Shown one piece after another: positions 6,777 to 9,186 of a DNA stretch of 9,186 nucleotides; within the stretch, counting starts at the first letter, position 1, and the number at the start of each line of letters is the position of its first letter. The position numbers and the translations under genes were made by a program. The notes beneath the pieces are model-generated. The model made no database searches and was not told where the DNA came from. It was given only the letters and a program-made list of their open reading frames with translations. Source of the stretch: an uncultured Collinsella sp. (GTDB lineage: Bacteria > Actinomycetota > Coriobacteriia > Coriobacteriales > Coriobacteriaceae); NCBI GenBank assembly GCA_900757465.1, contig CAAENY010000148.1:1-9186 (forward strand), written 5' to 3'.

Positions 6777-8173
6777 GCAAGCTGTCTCCCGCGCGCAAAC
6801 TTGCGCTCGATGTGCTAATGGAGGCCGATCGCCGCGGCATGTATGCGCGTGACGTGCTGTCCACTCGCGCATCGGCCAAGGCTATTGACCAGCGCGATTC
6901 CGCTTTTGCCGCCCGCTTGGCGCTGGGTGTGGCCGCTACGCAGGGTATTTTGGACGAGCTGCTCGACCAGTTTCTCGATAAGCCCAAAAAGGTCGCGCCG
7001 CGTGTTCGCATGGCGCTTCGCATCTCGGCCTTTGAGATGCTCTACCTGCATACGCCTGGCCGCGTTGCGGTGAGTCAGGGCGTTGAGCTGGTGCGCAGCG
7101 GAGCTAAGTCTGCCGCCGGTTTGGCCAATGCCGTGCTGCATAAGGTCGCGGATAACGTTGAGGACTTTGCCACTGCGTCCGATGTAGACGAGTCTGAGCG
7201 ACGCTTGGTTCGTCTGTCGCGCCTGATGGGTCTGCCGCGTTGGCTGTGCGCTCGTATTATGGCTTCGTTTGACACACCGGAGGGCGCGCTTAGCTTTGCC
7301 GGTAATCTGGCCCCCGCTCCGCTGGCCCTGCATGAGAACGCCTTTGCGACCAAGCCCGATCCGTATATCTCGCAGCTCGTCGCGCCTGTCTTCCCGGGCT
7401 GCCATGCCCCGGTTGATGCCCAGGTTACCGTTGCTTCGGGTGTGTTTGAGCGTGCTGCCGCGGTGGCATCTGATCTCAACGCGCAGCTTATCGCCACAGC
7501 TGCCACGCGCCCTGGTAGCTGCCTTGAGATTGGTGCCGGTCGTGGCACCAAGACCTATGTGATGATGTGCCAGGCCAAGCGTGCGGGCTATGAGCGTCAG
7601 CATACGGCGCTCGATCTGCATGATCGCAAGTGCGATCTGAATCTCGCTCGCCTGCATAAGGCGGGTATTACGGGTGTTCGTACGGTTTCGGGTGATGCCT
7701 GCGAGCTTGAAGAGGTGCTCACATCGTTTGATGCCATGCTTGGCGAGCCGGTTAAGTTCGATACGGTGTTTATCGATGCGCCGTGCTCGGGCACCGGCAC
7801 CATGCGTCGTCATCCCGAGATTCCCTGGCACCTGACCGAGAACGATGTTACGACTGAGCTGCCCAAGCTGCAGCTGACGATGCTCAAGGAAGCAGCCGCG
7901 CGCGTTGCCGAGGATGGCGAGCTTATCTATGCGACGTGCTCGGTCTTTGATGAGGAGAACGCGCAGGTCGTGGATGCCTTCCTGGCCTCTCCCGAGGGCG
8001 CCGACTTTACCGTGGCGCCGCTCTCCGAAGCCCAAATTCTGCAGTTACCCGAGTTCGAACAAGCCAAGAAGCTTGTCTCCGTACGCCAAAACGAGCGTGG
8101 ACTTTTCCAAAGCGTCCCCGTAAACGCCGACTCCTACGACGGTCACTTCTGCGCCCGCCTGGTCCACAAGTAA
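6773..8173 (+). CDS. rsmB: 16S rRNA (cytosine-C5) methyltransferase RsmB
   Basis: SAM-dependent enzyme of the RsmB/Fmu/Sun family, which makes m5C967 (E. coli numbering) in 16S rRNA; 466 residues, slightly longer than the roughly 430 of E. coli. The N-terminal NusB-like RNA-binding domain covers about residues 5-140 (SPARKLALDVLMEADRRG onward). The methyltransferase domain holds motif I as LEIGAGRGTKT (251-261), motif IV DAPCSGTG with Cys338, and motif VI YATCS with Cys389, the nucleophile position in this family. Motif I differs from the common APGGKT form, but both cysteines are present, so the enzyme is probably active. The start is ATG 6773, overlapping the fmt stop; a TTG frame extension back to 6725 lies wholly inside fmt and is not needed. 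It is the last gene of the cluster, and a hairpin begins six bases after its stop. Third-position T predominates early and C late. Confidence 0.95.
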   Translation: MSKLSPARKLALDVLMEADRRGMYARDVLSTRASAKAIDQRDSAFAARLALGVAATQGILDELLDQFLDKPKKVAPRVRMALRISAFEMLYLHTPGRVAVSQGVELVRSGAKSAAGLANAVLHKVADNVEDFATASDVDESERRLVRLSRLMGLPRWLCARIMASFDTPEGALSFAGNLAPAPLALHENAFATKPDPYISQLVAPVFPGCHAPVDAQVTVASGVFERAAAVASDLNAQLIATAATRPGSCLEIGAGRGTKTYVMMCQAKRAGYERQHTALDLHDRKCDLNLARLHKAGITGVRTVSGDACELEEVLTSFDAMLGEPVKFDTVFIDAPCSGTGTMRRHPEIPWHLTENDVTTELPKLQLTMLKEAAARVAEDGELIYATCSVFDEENAQVVDAFLASPEGADFTVAPLSEAQILQLPEFEQAKKLVSVRQNERGLFQSVPVNADSYDGHFCARLVHK

Positions 8174-8179
8174 CAACTA

Positions 8180-8246
8180 AGTTGCGGTGAAATAGGGATT
8201 GAACAGCGGCTTCTAGCCGCCAAACAGTTCTTATTTCACCGCAACT
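8180..8246. repeat. palindromic repeat element A, directly after rsmB
   Basis: AGTTGCGGTGAAATA (8180-8194) is the exact reverse complement of 8232-8246. Inside, GAAC/GTTC (8201-8204 with 8227-8230) and GCGGC-TTCTA-GCCGC (8206-8220) can extend the fold into a branched or interrupted hairpin. The same 15-bp stem recurs in element B. There is no T-run after the stem, so a classical intrinsic terminator is unlikely, but it could protect the 3' end of the rsmB mRNA. Confidence 0.9.
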
Positions 8247-8320
8247 CAGAAGGTCATGCGAGCGGAAATCGCAATAGCGGTAAAGAGTGGGAAAACAGCC
8301 CTGTTTCATACTTGCTGCTA

Positions 8321-8476
8321 TCAAAAGTAGGGCGGATTACGGGGCTAGATTGGTGATGCCCGACCACAGCAAAAATGGCCTAAATAAAACCGCAGGTAGA
8401 TGGTTTGTTGAAATTTGCAAATTACCGGAATGGATAGAGGTTGTCAATTCAGCCCCGTAATCCGGCAAAGTTTTGA
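8321..8476. repeat. nested inverted repeat, possible miniature element or structured RNA
   Basis: CGGATTACGGGGCT (8333-8346) is the perfect reverse complement of 8451-8464. The similarity extends outward with mismatches to TCAAAA (8321-8326) and TTTTGA (8471-8476), giving imperfect 26-base ends. The roughly 104-base centre is A+T-rich and non-coding. The ends could be terminal inverted repeats of a miniature transposable element or the closing stem of an RNA. The motif GCTA occurs at 8317-8320 and 8480-8483, but the right copy is three bases away from the end, so it is only weak support for a target duplication. Confidence 0.75.
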
Positions 8477-8520
8477 AAAGCTACAAACTTAGCATCAGCC
8501 CGAAATCCGATCTAAAGAAA

Positions 8521-8587
8521 AGTTGCGGTGAAATAGTTCCCGTTTGGCCGTTGGATGGGCTGATTCAGGAACTATTTCACCGCAACT
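8521..8587. repeat. palindromic repeat element B, same family as element A
   Basis: AGTTGCGGTGAAATAGTTCC (8521-8540) is the exact reverse complement of 8568-8587, a 20-bp perfect stem around a 27-base loop. Its outer 15 bases are identical to those of element A, and both elements are 67 bases long. The loop sequences differ, which fits a repeat family that conserves ends or stem rather than one local duplication. It lies just downstream of the fmdB stop on the minus strand. Confidence 0.92.
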
Positions 8588-8621
8588 CATAGGGAAACCT
8601 GGGTAGCGGGGCCGCTTGTCA

Positions 8622-8858
8622 CTAGTGGTTATGCGGGCAGTTGGCGCAACAGCCGCTGGTGGCGTTGGTGCTGGAGCCGCCGCTTCGCTGGTCGGTGTTG
8701 TAGAAACCGCTGCCTTCAAACTTGATGCCACTGGCCGAGAACGTCTTGGATGCCGGGGCGCCGCAGCTGGGGCATACGATCTCGGGCGTCTCGGACATGG
8801 GGTGCTCAACCTCAAACACGTTGCCGCAGCTCGTGCACTTGTAATCGTAGCGCGCCAT
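8622..8858 (-). CDS. FmdB family small zinc ribbon protein
   Basis: A 78-residue protein beginning MARYDYKCTSCGNVFEVEHP. Two CxxC knuckles (Cys8/Cys11 and Cys29/Cys32) form the zinc ribbon typical of FmdB-like proteins (FmdB_N/CxxC_CxxC_SSSS family). The phrases SKTFSASGIKFEGSGFYNTD (about 37-56) are characteristic of the family. A flexible Ser/Gly/Thr-rich linker follows, then a Cys/His-rich tail, CCANCPHNH (70-78), that could bind a second metal. The family was named from a regulator beside formamidase, but its role in most bacteria is unknown, so no gene symbol is given. The ATG is at 8856-8858 with AAAGGAA (8864-8870) in front. It lies downstream of malQ and its terminator hairpin, on the same strand; no separate promoter is obvious. 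Confidence 0.9.
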   Translation of the reverse strand: MARYDYKCTSCGNVFEVEHPMSETPEIVCPSCGAPASKTFSASGIKFEGSGFYNTDQRSGGSSTNATSGCCANCPHNH

Positions 8859-8877
8859 AATACTTCCTTTTCAGCAC

Positions 8878-8907
8878 AAAGCGGGCAGATCGCTCTGCCC
8901 GCAAAAA
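8878..8907 (-). terminator. probable terminator of malQ
   Basis: GCGGGCAGA (8881-8889) pairs perfectly with TCTGCCCGC (8894-8902) around TCGC. Read on the minus strand, the stem is preceded by TTTTT and followed by TTTGTGCT. The stem is strong but the T-tract is short, so some readthrough into fmdB is possible. It lies 44 bases past the malQ stop. Confidence 0.7.
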
Positions 8908-8946
8908 TTCAAACAGCTGTAACTGTACCCTATATCGGGGGTTTTA

Positions 8947-9186
8947 TCACGCTTCGCCCCAGAATCTATGAGTGTTGCGCAGGAGCTTCGCAGTTTTCTC
9001 CTCGGCTGCCGCAACGTCGGCCTCGTCAGCCTGCCATGTCCAGTTGCCCGTGGCCACGCCCGGTACGTTCATTCGTGCATCGTCGCCAAGCCCCAGCACG
9101 TCCTGCAACGGCATCATCACGAGCGGAGCATCGCTTGCCAGGGCATTGCCCATGAGCTCGCCTGCCAATGCAATGCCGCTCGGCTC
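8947..9186 (-). CDS. malQ: 4-alpha-glucanotransferase (amylomaltase), C-terminal 79 residues (cut by window edge)
   Basis: GH77 enzyme that transfers glucan chains between maltodextrins or glycogen-derived glucans in the cytoplasm. Only the C-terminal end is present; the frame is open to the last base. The visible part contains the strongly conserved family end motif, here VMMPLQDVLGLGDDARMNVP followed by GVATGNWTWQ, equivalent to the PLQDLLGLG..ARMNTPG...NWRWR signature of MalQ. It ends with a helical tail, TAKLLRNTHRFWGEA, and TGA at 8947-8949. The catalytic residues lie outside the window. An apparent TTG start at 9168 is merely an internal Leu codon. The terminator hairpin follows downstream. 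Identity rests on the C-terminal signature alone but is distinctive. Confidence 0.88.
   Translation of the reverse strand, partial: EPSGIALAGELMGNALASDAPLVMMPLQDVLGLGDDARMNVPGVATGNWTWQADEADVAAAEEKTAKLLRNTHRFWGEA

Larger units (their letters stand above)
8174..8621. other. gene-free convergent intergenic region rich in palindromes
   Basis: About 450 bases lie between the convergent rsmB and fmdB. No credible coding frame was found on either strand. It holds elements A and B with a shared stem, a different inverted repeat pair nested between them (8321-8476), a short hairpin AAACAG-CC-CTGTTT (8293-8306) and a perfect 12-base palindrome AATTTGCAAATT (8412-8423). Parts of it are markedly more A+T-rich than the flanking genes, as expected of inserted or non-coding DNA. 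Confidence 0.8.

Noticed and set aside
6815..8035. 406-codon minus-strand open frame opposite rsmB
   Set aside because: Shadow of rsmB, with no recognisable domain and no ribosome site supporting it.
8605..8616. AGCGG-GG-CCGCT hairpin as fmdB terminator
   Set aside because: Five-base-pair stem with a two-base loop and no T-run on the minus strand; too weak to call.
8616..9155. Plus-strand open frame over fmdB and malQ
   Set aside because: It runs opposite two recognised minus-strand genes and their terminator.

Overview
The window looks like chromosomal housekeeping DNA from a high-GC Gram-positive bacterium, most likely a member of the Coriobacteriia such as Collinsella. This placement is an inference from the G+C-rich coding sequence, the strong GGAGG-type ribosome binding sites and the general character of the proteins. 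No rRNA or other marker is present to prove it.

Layout from left to right. Positions 1-654 carry the N-terminal half of metK (S-adenosylmethionine synthetase) on the minus strand, running off the left edge. A divergent intergenic region (655-964) holds both outward promoters and, between them, a three-copy repeat: two tandem 33-bp copies and one inverted copy. gltX (glutamyl-tRNA synthetase, 965-2440) follows with its own terminator. Then comes the classic cluster priA - def - fmt - rsmB on the plus strand (2529-8173): replication restart helicase, peptide deformylase, methionyl-tRNA formyltransferase and 16S rRNA m5C methyltransferase. A 33-bp imperfect inverted repeat and a T-rich gap separate def from fmt. 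The convergent intergenic region 8174-8621 has no gene but is packed with palindromic repeats: two hairpins sharing the same 15-bp stem, and between them a third, unrelated inverted repeat pair. On the minus strand follow a small FmdB-type zinc ribbon protein (8622-8858), a terminator (about 8881-8902) and the C-terminal end of malQ (4-alpha-glucanotransferase), which runs off the right edge.

How the genes fit together: fmt puts the formyl group on initiator Met-tRNA and def removes it from nascent proteins, so they are two halves of one cycle. rsmB matures the 16S rRNA using the SAM that metK makes. gltX charges tRNA. priA restarts stalled forks.

I found no defence system, mobile-element gene, CRISPR array or tRNA. 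What deserves a second look is non-coding or subtle: several families of palindromic repeats in the gaps, a canonical sliding-clamp-binding pentapeptide at the extreme N-terminus of PriA, a strong drift in third-codon-position base across fmt-rsmB, and a variant SAM-binding motif in RsmB.
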